Assembly: GCF_016107525.1 (NCBI RefSeq)
Contig: NZ_JABASR010000001.1
Span: forward strand, 124,001 to 188,000
Origin: Psychrobacter aquimaris
Lineage (GTDB): Bacteria; Pseudomonadota; Gammaproteobacteria; Pseudomonadales; Moraxellaceae
Reading direction: 5' to 3'
DNA: 64,000 bases
Of this stretch, positions 56,600 through 64,000 are shown one piece after another; position 1 is the first letter of the stretch; each line of letters starts with the position of its first letter. The position numbers and the translations under genes were made by a program. Under the pieces are notes generated by a model. It searched no databases. It had not been told where the DNA came from and was given only the letters and a program-made list of their open reading frames with translations.

Positions 56600-57458
56600 T
56601 GGATGATTCCTTTACAGCCCGAATTATCAACAGAATTAACTAACTCTCCGCGCTATCTACATCATCAAAGTAATAACCAGATAAAAATAGAATCGCGGTA
56701 CATGCTGTTTTTTGGCTCGCTTATCACCATAATATTATTAACTATCAATCTAAGCTTGCGCTTTATATCAGCTGGTATTGAGAAATAAAGGCGTTTTAAA
56801 CGCACGGCACTCATAGCTGATCGATAGTAGGATTGTTAATAAATCATTAAGGTGGATAAGAAGATGCGCCGTTTTTGAGCATCAAACATCTAATGAGGTG
56901 AAGTATTTATCTTAATTACTATCAAAAACCTATACTAATGAAGATAGATACCAATATCCATAGGGCCATAAACATGCACTGACCATAGACGTATGCTAGC
57001 GGCGGCTGACAAAAAAACATGTTTGCGTAATGTTTAGTTAAAACTCCCGACTCTGTTTAAGGGTATTGTAACGCAATCCTAATCAAATATCATCAGAACT
57101 ATGCGGCAAAATACAAACTCTTTGGTAAAATTCTTAGCAAGCAACTTATTATTGCTATGCAATTTGTCTATTTTATACCCAATTTTATCACTATTCTAGA
57201 GATACATTTTGGTGATAGATGGACAGTAATTACTGTGCTTAGATATCATTACCAGCAGCATTTTTGTAACAATGGCCACATAAGCGCTCTAAATAAGTTT
57301 TACTTATCATCAAGTCGACCCTTATAATGAGGCTAAATATAAGTGACGATAGCGTTTTTGTACTGCTATTATGAGCAATAATTTTATCACTTGATATCCA
57401 GTCAGGCGAGTGAGCCAAACAACGGTAGCCTGAAATAACACTAATTAAGGACAATAAC
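56600..57458. other. Long intergenic region upstream of ccoN
   Basis: About 860 AT-rich bases between divergent ccoN and the SCP2 gene. It should hold the ccoNOQP promoter. One small membrane-type frame is given separately. I looked for an Fnr/Anr box (TTGATnnnnATCAA) on both strands and found no convincing match. Confidence 0.5.
56603..56788 (+). CDS. Possible small membrane protein
   Basis: A 61-codon frame with a polar first half and one hydrophobic segment ([20 protein letters not shown]) near residues 33-52. It begins four bases from the ccoN start on the other strand and has no clear ribosome-binding site. The membrane segment is the only support; it may be chance in AT-rich sequence. 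Confidence 0.2.
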   Translation: MIPLQPELSTELTNSPRYLHHQSNNQIKIESRYMLFFGSLITIILLTINLSLRFISAGIEK

Positions 57459-57848
57459 ATGGCAGTTTTTTTGACAGATGAATGGTTTGAGCAAGTTGAG
57501 CAAATGGGTAATGACGCAGGCGAGCTGAATTTGCCGCCAGCATTGGCGAATATGATCGTCAATCTAAAAGTATCTGATACTGAGCAAGACATCGAAGCAA
57601 ACTTTGCAAACGGTTTATTGCATCGCGGCTTGAACGATGCAGCGACAACCACCTTGTTGCTTGACCGCAGTATTTTGCAATCAATCATCACTGATTTCGA
57701 TACCAATGAAATTATGGGTGCTTTTATGGGTGGTAAAATTCGCGTTGAAGGCGATATGTCACAACTGATGGCAGTACAAACGGCACGTCCAAGTGCTGAA
57801 CAAAAAGAGCTATATACTCGTATCAAGTCAATGACGACTATGGCTTAA
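57459..57848 (+). CDS. SCP2 sterol-binding domain protein
   Basis: A 129-residue protein made of one SCP2-type lipid-binding domain. The hydrophobic pocket fold is suggested by LNLPPALANMIVNLKVSDTEQDIEANFANG followed, after a short gap, by the family's ending MGAFMGGKIRVEGDMSQLMA near residues 92-111, which is diagnostic. Bacterial members bind acyl or sterol-like lipids; the physiological ligand is unknown. AAGGACA precedes the ATG. A strong bidirectional terminator follows. No partner gene is evident. Confidence 0.88.
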   Translation: MAVFLTDEWFEQVEQMGNDAGELNLPPALANMIVNLKVSDTEQDIEANFANGLLHRGLNDAATTTLLLDRSILQSIITDFDTNEIMGAFMGGKIRVEGDMSQLMAVQTARPSAEQKELYTRIKSMTTMA

Positions 57849-57890
57849 TTTTATATTCGCAGGGGTTTATCCCGACGATTGTAATAAGAC

Positions 57891-57922
57891 AAAAAGCCCC
57901 TAATACTTATTAGGGGCTTTTT
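57891..57922. terminator. Bidirectional terminator
   Basis: Nearly perfect hairpin AAAAAGCCCCTAATA with TATTAGGGGCTTTTT, T-runs on both strands, between the convergent SCP2 gene and the unknown gene. Confidence 0.92.
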
Positions 57923-57978
57923 ATTTGATAAGACATTCAATCATCATCCTTAAAAGTAGCGGATGATTCGTAAAGTAG

Positions 57979-58953
57979 TTAACTGGCCTTCGATTGCTGC
58001 GCTGCACTTTGCTGGTTTTCTTTATAGATGGCGGCTTGTAGCCAGACGTTCGCTTGTACGTAGTCATGCACTTTAATAGAGGCCGTCTCTGGTGTGTTGA
58101 GTGCGCCGATACGGATTACGAAGGGATCTGCATCTTGTTCGCGTAGTACCACGACATCAAACAGAATAATAGATTTATCATTAAATACGGTTTCTTGCTT
58201 GCCGAGCACCTGACCTTGGCACCATGCTTCATCTTCTTGCCCCAAAGTATCACCAAACAGATACGCACACATATGACCCAAGTTAATTTCTACTGGCGCC
58301 ATTTGCTCTTTGGTCTCAGGTTTCCATTCTTTGATTTGCTCTTGCAGATCATCAGGTACTTTTCCATCATTGGCGGCAACGATGTCGTTAAATGCACGGT
58401 GGTAGCGGATCGCTTCTTGATCTTCGACCATGATGACTTCGTTCTGCTCACTTAGCTTAATCTCATGTGCCCAAGCGCTAAAGTTCACAAAATAAGACGT
58501 GTCTCGCTGATATAAATGGCGATTGGTGGTATAGAGCTGGTCAAAGGCATAAATAATACTGCCATCAGCGGTACGTAAGCGTAATACGGCATCGTGTGAA
58601 TTGTCATTGGCAATGATGCGCTCAATCTTACAATTCAGCCCATACGGGCTATCGACACAAGGATAAGCATTAATGAAGCATTCAGGCTTGCCATTTTTCA
58701 TGGCTAATACTTGATTGATATGACAAGGCTGGTCTTCAGAAAGCAATAGGCAGCTATCTTGAGCGCTGACATTGTTGTTAAGACCTTTAGGCATGGCTGC
58801 CTTTTCGATCATTTTTTGTAACCATTCTGGCACGTCATGACTCATGTCATCGGTCAGAATACTCCAATGATCGGCGTGACCTGCAGATTGTTCATCAGTT
58901 AGGGTGATCTTGGTGGGAGATTGGATGTTTTTATATTGATAATTAATGGTCAT
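57979..58953 (-). CDS. Unrecognised cytoplasmic protein
   Basis: A 324-residue protein I do not recognise. It has no signal peptide or membrane helix and is acidic overall. The N-terminal third holds several cysteines (in DSCLLL, QPCHIN, PECFIN, PCVDSP and NCKIE), perhaps a metal or structural site. The middle alternates beta-like strands (AVLRLRTADGSIIYAF, TSYFVNFSAWAHEIKL). The C-terminal part contains VLGKQETVFNDKSIILFDVVVLR and DPFVIRIGALNTPETASIKVHDYVQANVWLQ, which looks like a small beta-barrel (OB-like) domain; this is inference. The ATG at 58953 has GAG eight bases upstream. Ends at a shared terminator, which supports it as a real gene. Confidence 0.75.
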   Translation of the reverse strand: MTINYQYKNIQSPTKITLTDEQSAGHADHWSILTDDMSHDVPEWLQKMIEKAAMPKGLNNNVSAQDSCLLLSEDQPCHINQVLAMKNGKPECFINAYPCVDSPYGLNCKIERIIANDNSHDAVLRLRTADGSIIYAFDQLYTTNRHLYQRDTSYFVNFSAWAHEIKLSEQNEVIMVEDQEAIRYHRAFNDIVAANDGKVPDDLQEQIKEWKPETKEQMAPVEINLGHMCAYLFGDTLGQEDEAWCQGQVLGKQETVFNDKSIILFDVVVLREQDADPFVIRIGALNTPETASIKVHDYVQANVWLQAAIYKENQQSAAQQSKAS

Positions 58954-59406
58954 GAAGATACTCAAAATTAGTCAGCGTGAGGTTTGGACCTGAAACTGCT
59001 ATTGCTGACTATCATAAAACCCTATCAAAAAGGATAGGCAGACGATAGTCAACAATGTCGTCATCAGCAAAGGGTCAACAAACAACAATGAATGGTGAAT
59101 GACAATTGTCTTTAGCATACAATATATAGGTATTGACGCAAGTAATAGCAAGCCCCTCATAAAAAATAGTAACAAAAGCCAGTTTTTTATTAAAAAATAC
59201 GCCCAGTTTTTGCTAATGACTGGCACATATCAGCCAAATTGTGTCAAACTACCTCCCTTTTGACGGCTGTCTTTGGTTCGTCTGAAACCCTGTTTTTGTG
59301 TTCGATTTATATGTGAGTATGGCAAGTGCAGGTGTGAGATGCATTTGATGTTGCTCGTTTTATAGTATATATAAAGTCGCACGTAGATAAGATAAAGAGT
59401 TTGAAT
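58954..59406. other. Intergenic region upstream of lolC/E
   Basis: About 450 AT-rich bases between divergent genes. A 75-codon hydrophobic frame at 58999-59226 (-) starts at GTG without a ribosome-binding site and is not called. The Lol operon promoter should lie near the right end. Confidence 0.45.
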
Positions 59407-60642
59407 ATGTTTCGTCCTTTAGCGTTGTTTATCGGCTTACGATACACCCGAGCAGAGCGTAGTAATGGTTTTATCTCCTTTATCTCGCTTATCTCGATGA
59501 TTGGTTTGACTCTTGGGGTTGCCGTATTGATCACGGTGCTATCAGTCATGAATGGTTTTGATCGGGAACTAAAAACCCGTATTTTGGGTATGGTTCCGCA
59601 AGCAACGGTCGTTTCCACTGAGATTATCAGTGATTGGAAGCAATTGGCTGATAAAATTAAAGAAGATCCTGAGGTGGCAGCCGTAGCGCCCTTTATCCAA
59701 CTGCAAGGGATGTTGACGTCAAACGGTCAGGTTGCAGGGATTATGGTCACCGGTGTTGACCCTGAATATGAAAAAAATGTCTCTATCATTAATGAACATA
59801 TGGTCCAAGGCAGTATTGATACCTTACAAAGTGGTGAGTTCAATATTGTGCTAGGTGAAGAGATGGTACAGTCTCTAGGTCTGCAACTGGGTGATAAAGT
59901 AACGTTAGTGCTGCCAGAGGCGTCGCCTTCACCAGCTGGCGTGATACCACGATTTAAGCGTTTTACCTTAACAGGTATTTTTACCATCAGTCCAGAAGTG
60001 GATAGCCTTATGGCGTTTATCCCGATGGGTGATGCAGCAAAACTGTTGCGTCTGCCAGATGGCGCGCAGGGTGTACGTATGAAGCTCAATGACATCTTTA
60101 CCGCACCGATGGCAGCAGAAAAGGCCGCTGCTATTGCCCCTCAGCAATTGTATCCTAATGATTGGACACAAACGCATGGCAACCTGTTTGGTGCGATTCA
60201 GATGGAAAAAGCGATGGTAGGATTGTTGCTGTTCCTGATTATTTTAGTGGCTGCCTTTAATATCGTCTCCAGCCTAGTGATGCTTGTTACCGACAAAAAA
60301 GCAGATATTGCCATTTTAAAAACTTTTGGCGCATCACCTCGTTTGATCACCCAAGTGTTTATGGTGCAAGGCGTGGTCATCGGTGTGATTGGTACGATTG
60401 CTGGCACGATATTGGGCGTAATATTTGCACTCACGGTCAGTGATATTTTAGGCTTTATTAACCAAGTCTTTAATCTAAATCTGTTTGATGCTTATTTTGT
60501 TAATTATTTGCCATCAGAGTTGCGTTTACTAGATGTGGTATTGATTACAGGTGCGTCATTTATACTGAGCTTTTTGGCAACCATTTATCCAGCACGCCGA
60601 GCAGCTAAAATTCAGCCTGCCCAAACACTACGTTATGAGTAA
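59407..60642 (+). CDS. lolC: LolC/E-type lipoprotein-releasing permease
   Basis: The membrane subunit of the Lol ABC exporter, which lifts outer-membrane lipoproteins from the inner membrane and hands them to LolA. The N-terminus FIGLRYTRAERSNGFISFIS is the family start; one helix follows, then a periplasmic domain of about 200 residues with LGMVPQATV and GIMVTGVDPE, then three helices with AFNIVSSLVMLVTDKKADIAILKTFGASPR near residue 285, the coupling helix contacting LolD. It ends YPARRAAKIQPAQTLRYE, diagnostic of the family. Only one permease gene is beside lolD, so it may work as a homodimer or be of the combined LolF type. ATG 59407 preferred over TTG 59401. 411 residues. Confidence 0.93.
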   Translation: MFRPLALFIGLRYTRAERSNGFISFISLISMIGLTLGVAVLITVLSVMNGFDRELKTRILGMVPQATVVSTEIISDWKQLADKIKEDPEVAAVAPFIQLQGMLTSNGQVAGIMVTGVDPEYEKNVSIINEHMVQGSIDTLQSGEFNIVLGEEMVQSLGLQLGDKVTLVLPEASPSPAGVIPRFKRFTLTGIFTISPEVDSLMAFIPMGDAAKLLRLPDGAQGVRMKLNDIFTAPMAAEKAAAIAPQQLYPNDWTQTHGNLFGAIQMEKAMVGLLLFLIILVAAFNIVSSLVMLVTDKKADIAILKTFGASPRLITQVFMVQGVVIGVIGTIAGTILGVIFALTVSDILGFINQVFNLNLFDAYFVNYLPSELRLLDVVLITGASFILSFLATIYPARRAAKIQPAQTLRYE

Positions 60643-60686
60643 TCTAAACGCACAAATATCGAAATAAATAAAATAAAGGAAGCGCT

Positions 60687-61367
60687 ATGTCTGCCATTTT
60701 AAAGGCGACCAATATCAATAAGATATATGATGAAGGGGCGGTTAGTACGCAAGTATTGACGGGTCTTGATTTGACTGTCCAAGCTGGTGAGCGCATCGCT
60801 ATTGTCGGAACCAGTGGGTCAGGAAAAAGCACCTTACTACATTTGCTCGGCGGTCTAGACACGCCAACTAGCGGTGAAGTCTGGTTGCATGGTCAGTTAT
60901 TGAATAGCATGAATGAAACTGAACGCGGCGCAATGCGCAATAAGCATTTGGGTTTTATTTATCAGTTTCACCATTTATTAGCAGAGTTCACTGCAGTCGA
61001 GAACGTTGCGATGCCTTTGTTGATGCGTCCAGAAGTGTCAACGACAGACGCTCGTAAGCAAGCGATTGAGATTCTAGAAAACGTCGGTCTTGAGCACCGG
61101 TTGATGCATAGACCAGGTGAGCTGTCAGGTGGTGAGCGTCAGCGTGTGGCAATTGCTCGTGCACTGGTTACAAAGCCATCGCTCATTTTGGCGGATGAGC
61201 CGACTGGTAATTTGGACTATGACAATGCGCAAAGCGTGTTTGGATTATTATCAGAGCTGCAAAACACTATGAAAACAGCACTATTAATGGTGACACATGA
61301 TCGTAATTTAGCGGCACTGGCGGATCGTCAGTTATTGCTACGTAATGGTCATTGGGAACAATATTAA
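60687..61367 (+). CDS. lolD: LolD lipoprotein-releasing ATPase
   Basis: The ATPase of the Lol exporter. Walker [10 protein letters not shown] near residues 41-49, the Q-loop in [18 protein letters not shown], the signature [15 protein letters not shown] near 144-158, Walker [13 protein letters not shown] near 163-174 and a switch histidine in MVTHDRNLA. The FHHLL segment is characteristic of LolD. It follows the permease gene after 44 bases on the same strand, one operon. 226 residues, family length. AAAGGAAG precedes the ATG. Confidence 0.96.
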   Translation: MSAILKATNINKIYDEGAVSTQVLTGLDLTVQAGERIAIVGTSGSGKSTLLHLLGGLDTPTSGEVWLHGQLLNSMNETERGAMRNKHLGFIYQFHHLLAEFTAVENVAMPLLMRPEVSTTDARKQAIEILENVGLEHRLMHRPGELSGGERQRVAIARALVTKPSLILADEPTGNLDYDNAQSVFGLLSELQNTMKTALLMVTHDRNLAALADRQLLLRNGHWEQY

Positions 61368-61439
61368 ACCATCTTCTTAAATGCTGCGTTTTTTGATGCT
61401 TGGTTTGTAATAGCGTAAATGGTTATTGTTGTTAAGCAG

Positions 61440-61592
61440 TCACGCGTGGCCTTAATTAAATTGATGGACATCTACGTGGGATAAACGTCGTCGAACCGCT
61501 GATTAATATCCACTATTATCTGCGCCATTTTCCTTGTTTGACGGCAAATTATCTCACTTTTATCACCATTGTTAAAATGAGGACACGCCCTA
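61440..61592. repeat. MITE-like element, copy 2 (decayed left end)
   Basis: Second copy of the repeat at 20076-20192. The right 59 bases (61534-61592) align without gaps to copy 1, ending TGAGGACACGCCCTA. The left portion aligns only loosely (for example CTTAATTAAATTGATGGACATCTACGTGG against CTCAATTCAAGCAATGGGCATCTAAATGG, shown as the two similar stretches, each interrupted by single changes), and about 36 extra bases lie in the middle. No coding capacity. Confidence 0.6.
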
Positions 61593-61677
61593 GAGCGACA
61601 AGCTTAGATTTTAATAGAAATTGGACTAAAAATAGGGCTACAAAATGTAGCCGATTTATTGAAGAAGGACTACTGTT

Positions 61678-61986
61678 ATGGATAAAGATGACGATCTAAT
61701 CGCTGCTTTTGGCAGTGCTGAAGAAGGTAACGAACCTTTAAAACCCTATATGGATGCGACGTTATTCGAGACAATTGATAAGCAGGCGCAAATAGATTTG
61801 TTAACGCCCGTTTTTGATGCCATTACTTTGGCTGGCGTTGATTACGATCTAAAAGCTCAAGACAGTGCAACGGGCAAACGTTATACGTTACTTAAAGATG
61901 AAAAAGTGGTTGATGTTTTCGTGATGGATACTAGCCTTACAGATAACATTCTTGCGGCCATAGAAAAGAATAAAGAAGCAGAGTAA
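61678..61986 (+). CDS. Small acidic protein, unknown function
   Basis: A 102-residue acidic cytoplasmic protein with a Met-Asp-Lys-Asp-Asp lead. FETIDKQAQIDLLTPVFDAI suggests a helix, then VDYDLKAQDSATGKRYTLLKDEKVVDVFVMD a small beta sheet. I do not recognise a family. AAGGA at good spacing before the ATG supports a real gene. It follows the Lol operon and repeat copy 2 on the same strand. Confidence 0.72.
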   Translation: MDKDDDLIAAFGSAEEGNEPLKPYMDATLFETIDKQAQIDLLTPVFDAITLAGVDYDLKAQDSATGKRYTLLKDEKVVDVFVMDTSLTDNILAAIEKNKEAE

Positions 61987-62136
61987 CTGGTGTAAATAAA
62001 GAAAATGTCTTTTATTTATAGGTCGTCGTCAGCCGAAGGGATGTAGTGAGTTAGATCATTGGCATTAGCGAGTAATTATCGGTAAAGAGTGGTTCGCTAC
62101 GTTACGGTGATCATAACTTGATAATGGCAATACATC

Positions 62137-62712
62137 TTAGGTTTTAGGCGATTTATCAGAAGGTTCTTGCTGACGTTTTTGCCAGCTCACGACGGTTTTG
62201 TAGCGCCAAACGGCCTTAAATGCTAGTCCACAAATGATGCTGGTTACAACCGCTAATATCGTTAACCCTATACAAAACGCAGCAATCGATACCGTGCCGC
62301 GATAAGTAATAAATGGATTTGCGCCATCTGACAGTGCCCATAAGCTAAAATCAGCAATCATTCGACCAATAAGTCGCAGACTAATCATCGGTACATCTAT
62401 AATTTTGGCACCGATATAATAGCCTGCATAGAAGATAGGCAAGCTTGTGAGTGGATTGGTAATCCAAGTCAAACCGAGCGCCATAGGCACATTAGCACGA
62501 AAAATTAATGATCCGATCAAAGCCAGTAACATCTGCCCCGGCAATGGGAAAAATGCACTAAGCACCCCAATATAGACCGCTTTATTTAAGCTATGACGAT
62601 TAAAGTGCCATAATCGTGGATCAGCCAAATGCGGTGCAAATAATTTTAAGGTGCGACTTTCTAGGATTTTCTCTGGCGTAGGAAGCAGGTCTTTCAGACG
62701 TTTTTGGGGCAC
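62137..62712 (-). CDS. DUF2062 membrane protein
   Basis: An inner-membrane protein of the DUF2062 family, function unknown. FAPHLADPRLWHFNRHSLNKAVYIGVLSAFFPLPGQMLLA is family-typical in the first half, with the FPLPGQ turn near residues 56-61; then LTWITNPLTSLPIFYAGYYIGAKI gives the conserved TNPLT motif near 83-87. Three or four membrane helices are visible. Charged, Lys/Gln-rich tail. 191 residues. It diverges from comEC to its right. Confidence 0.88.
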   Translation of the reverse strand: MPQKRLKDLLPTPEKILESRTLKLFAPHLADPRLWHFNRHSLNKAVYIGVLSAFFPLPGQMLLALIGSLIFRANVPMALGLTWITNPLTSLPIFYAGYYIGAKIIDVPMISLRLIGRMIADFSLWALSDGANPFITYRGTVSIAAFCIGLTILAVVTSIICGLAFKAVWRYKTVVSWQKRQQEPSDKSPKT

Positions 62713-63036
62713 AGGATCGCCTTTTGTAATCGTTAGCTACAGTCCGCTCAATCGCATTGATGGTCTGCTATAAAGTAATATTATTCATAAAACATACAGG
62801 TGAGGATATATAGGATAATGATGTCAGACTACCGTTATCGCAATATGTCAATCAGTATAGGGTAATAGTGATATAAATGCTATTGCATGACGTGTCAGTT
62901 GTTGTTGCTGGTTTGAATATAAATCTGTGTTTTAGTGTTCCGGTACATTGTCATAATGTTAAGTGGCTATTTATAATCATTAGATGGCTTTAGTTAGCCA
63001 AAAAGTAATATTCACCTCATTAAGCAAGGAGCGCTG
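62713..63036. other. Divergent region between DUF2062 gene and comEC
   Basis: AT-rich sequence of about 320 bases. Only the comEC ribosome-binding site (AAGGA near 63026) is recognised. Confidence 0.45.
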
Positions 63037-64000
63037 GTGTACTGGTTGATTGGTAGCTTGATTATTATCACTATGATGGGTGTCTTGGCGGTCGCGGATA
63101 GTATGGCGATACCAATTAGTCCATTGTTAGTGGATATATTAAATACTCCTATCTTATCCTTATCGCTCATTATTTTTGTCACTATCCTGATAGTTATTGC
63201 CCAGTTTAATGTACCTTCCGCGCAAACCAGTCATCTATCGAAAGATGCTGCTAGTCTCTCTTCACATAATCCTTCACACAACTCTAAACCCTTCTTTCGT
63301 ATCTTAAATCATATTTTAGTCGCTGTATTGGCGGTTGGATTAATCATTGGCAGTGCTCTGCAAGCGCTGATTAGTCATCAGCAAGCAGAATTGACAGCAA
63401 TCACTGAGCCAATGCGTGTACAAGCATTAGTAACCATCGAAGGGATAAGTGATAGTGTCTATGATGTTGCCACGGACAGTAGTTATCGACAAGTTGCCCT
63501 TATTAGTGATATATCACCCTTGGTATCGGCGTTGGCGGTTGAAGATTTAGATGGTATGACCAGTAACTTTCTAAAATACGATAAAAATAGCCTAAGCAAT
63601 AATAAGTTATATAAAAATAACTCAAATAAGAATAATAGCAAAGATATCACGTACCGTGTATTGCTCAACGCTTATCCAAAAAAGTCATCAAAACAATCAT
63701 CCAAGAAAAATTTGGACAATAATCCGTTTGACCGCTTGAATTATTTACAACCTGGCGATCAGCTGTTTATGAGTTTAGCGCTTGCACCACTGGCGACCTC
63801 TGAGCAAGCGTTGAGCAATCCATCTGGTTTTGACAGTTATCGTTGGCTGCGAGGTCGTCATATTGATGGAGTCGCTAATATATTGACCGTTGGCACATCG
63901 ACTGTCACCGATGCTGCATCAACAAAGCCAGCGCCTGCATCTTCTTTAAACCTTCAGCGTTTTCAGACTTATATTAATCAAGGGCGTTGGCAATTACGCC
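63037..64000 (+). CDS. comEC: ComEC/Rec2 DNA-uptake channel, 5' part
   Basis: The start of a ComEC/Rec2-type competence protein, which forms the inner-membrane channel for incoming single-stranded DNA; the frame is open to the window's end. It begins at GTG 63037 with AAGGA six bases before. Helices lie near residues 2-20, 38-58 and 88-108; the DUF4131-like domain follows. PSGFDSYRWLRGRHIDGVANI near 267-287 corresponds to the FDYxRWL segment that identifies ComEC. An unusual low-complexity run, rich in Asn, Ser and Lys (NNKLYKNNSNKNNSKD and KKSSKQSSKK), lies near 188-230. The catalytic and main channel parts are outside. Confidence 0.85.
   Translation, partial: MYWLIGSLIIITMMGVLAVADSMAIPISPLLVDILNTPILSLSLIIFVTILIVIAQFNVPSAQTSHLSKDAASLSSHNPSHNSKPFFRILNHILVAVLAVGLIIGSALQALISHQQAELTAITEPMRVQALVTIEGISDSVYDVATDSSYRQVALISDISPLVSALAVEDLDGMTSNFLKYDKNSLSNNKLYKNNSNKNNSKDITYRVLLNAYPKKSSKQSSKKNLDNNPFDRLNYLQPGDQLFMSLALAPLATSEQALSNPSGFDSYRWLRGRHIDGVANILTVGTSTVTDAASTKPAPASSLNLQRFQTYINQGRWQLR

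Noticed and set aside
56600..57458. Fnr/Anr site upstream of ccoN
   Set aside because: Only partial matches with wrong spacing were seen (for example TTGAGCATCAA near 56876).
58999..59226. 75-codon hydrophobic frame (-)
   Set aside because: GTG start without ribosome-binding site; hydrophobic frames are common by chance in AT-rich DNA.

Overview
The window looks like chromosomal DNA of a gammaproteobacterium of the Moraxellaceae, most likely Psychrobacter. This is inferred from the gene set (AcnB, DapD, a PACE efflux protein, CcoNOQP, a single Lol permease with LolD, TAXI-TRAP genes) and from protein wording; no rRNA or marker comparison was possible. Most genes are intact housekeeping genes. 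I saw no phage genes, transposase genes, CRISPR arrays, tRNA or rRNA genes. Layout: 0.3-9.7 kb holds recJ, a tandem pair of TRIC-type membrane proteins, a drug/metabolite transporter, queE, dapD, a lipase-like hydrolase and a lipoprotein amidohydrolase. From 10.3 to 14.1 kb lies an arsenosugar-type group: radical SAM ArsS, a wrecked DUF547 gene, two glycosyltransferases of the families named for arsenosugar synthesis, and a convergent methylthioadenosine phosphorylase that could act on the ArsS product. From 14.6 to 18.2 kb is a TAXI-TRAP transporter operon (receptor, DUF1850 protein, fused permease). lipA, a carboxymuconolactone-decarboxylase-like gene, acnB, a PACE transporter, an enoyl-CoA hydratase and an alpha/beta hydrolase follow to 26.1 kb. 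The most distinctive region is 26.3-41.0 kb, a Ter (tellurite/stress) island. A leftward 'biosynthetic' block encodes a CitE-like lyase, a StiP-type phosphoribosyltransferase, a HAD phosphatase, a second phosphoribosyltransferase with a TRSP domain, a TerD domain fused to a trypsin-like protease, and an ATP-grasp ligase. Divergent to it is terA, followed by terZ, an AIM24 protein, two TerD/TerE paralogues and a DUF475 (TerC-like) membrane protein, with a glutaminase gene in between. Comparative genomics has proposed that such blocks make a nucleoside-like metabolite under control of the Ter proteins; here TerB and TerY are absent from the window and the protease fusion stands out. From 41.3 to 51.2 kb are rlmKL, an MscS channel, an orphan dihydrolipoamide-dehydrogenase-like flavoprotein, a Bcp peroxiredoxin lacking the usual resolving cysteine, a small secreted protein, queC and ttcA. 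From 50.5 to 56.6 kb is the cbb3 oxidase region (ccoNOQP, ccoG, ccoH), all leftward. The right end holds an SCP2 protein, an unrecognised 324-residue protein, lolC/E-type permease plus lolD, a small acidic protein, a DUF2062 protein and the 5' part of comEC, which runs off the window. Two related MITE-like repeats with TAG(G/A)GTGTGTCCTCA-type ends lie at about 20.1 and 61.5 kb. Several gene ends carry clear rho-independent terminators.
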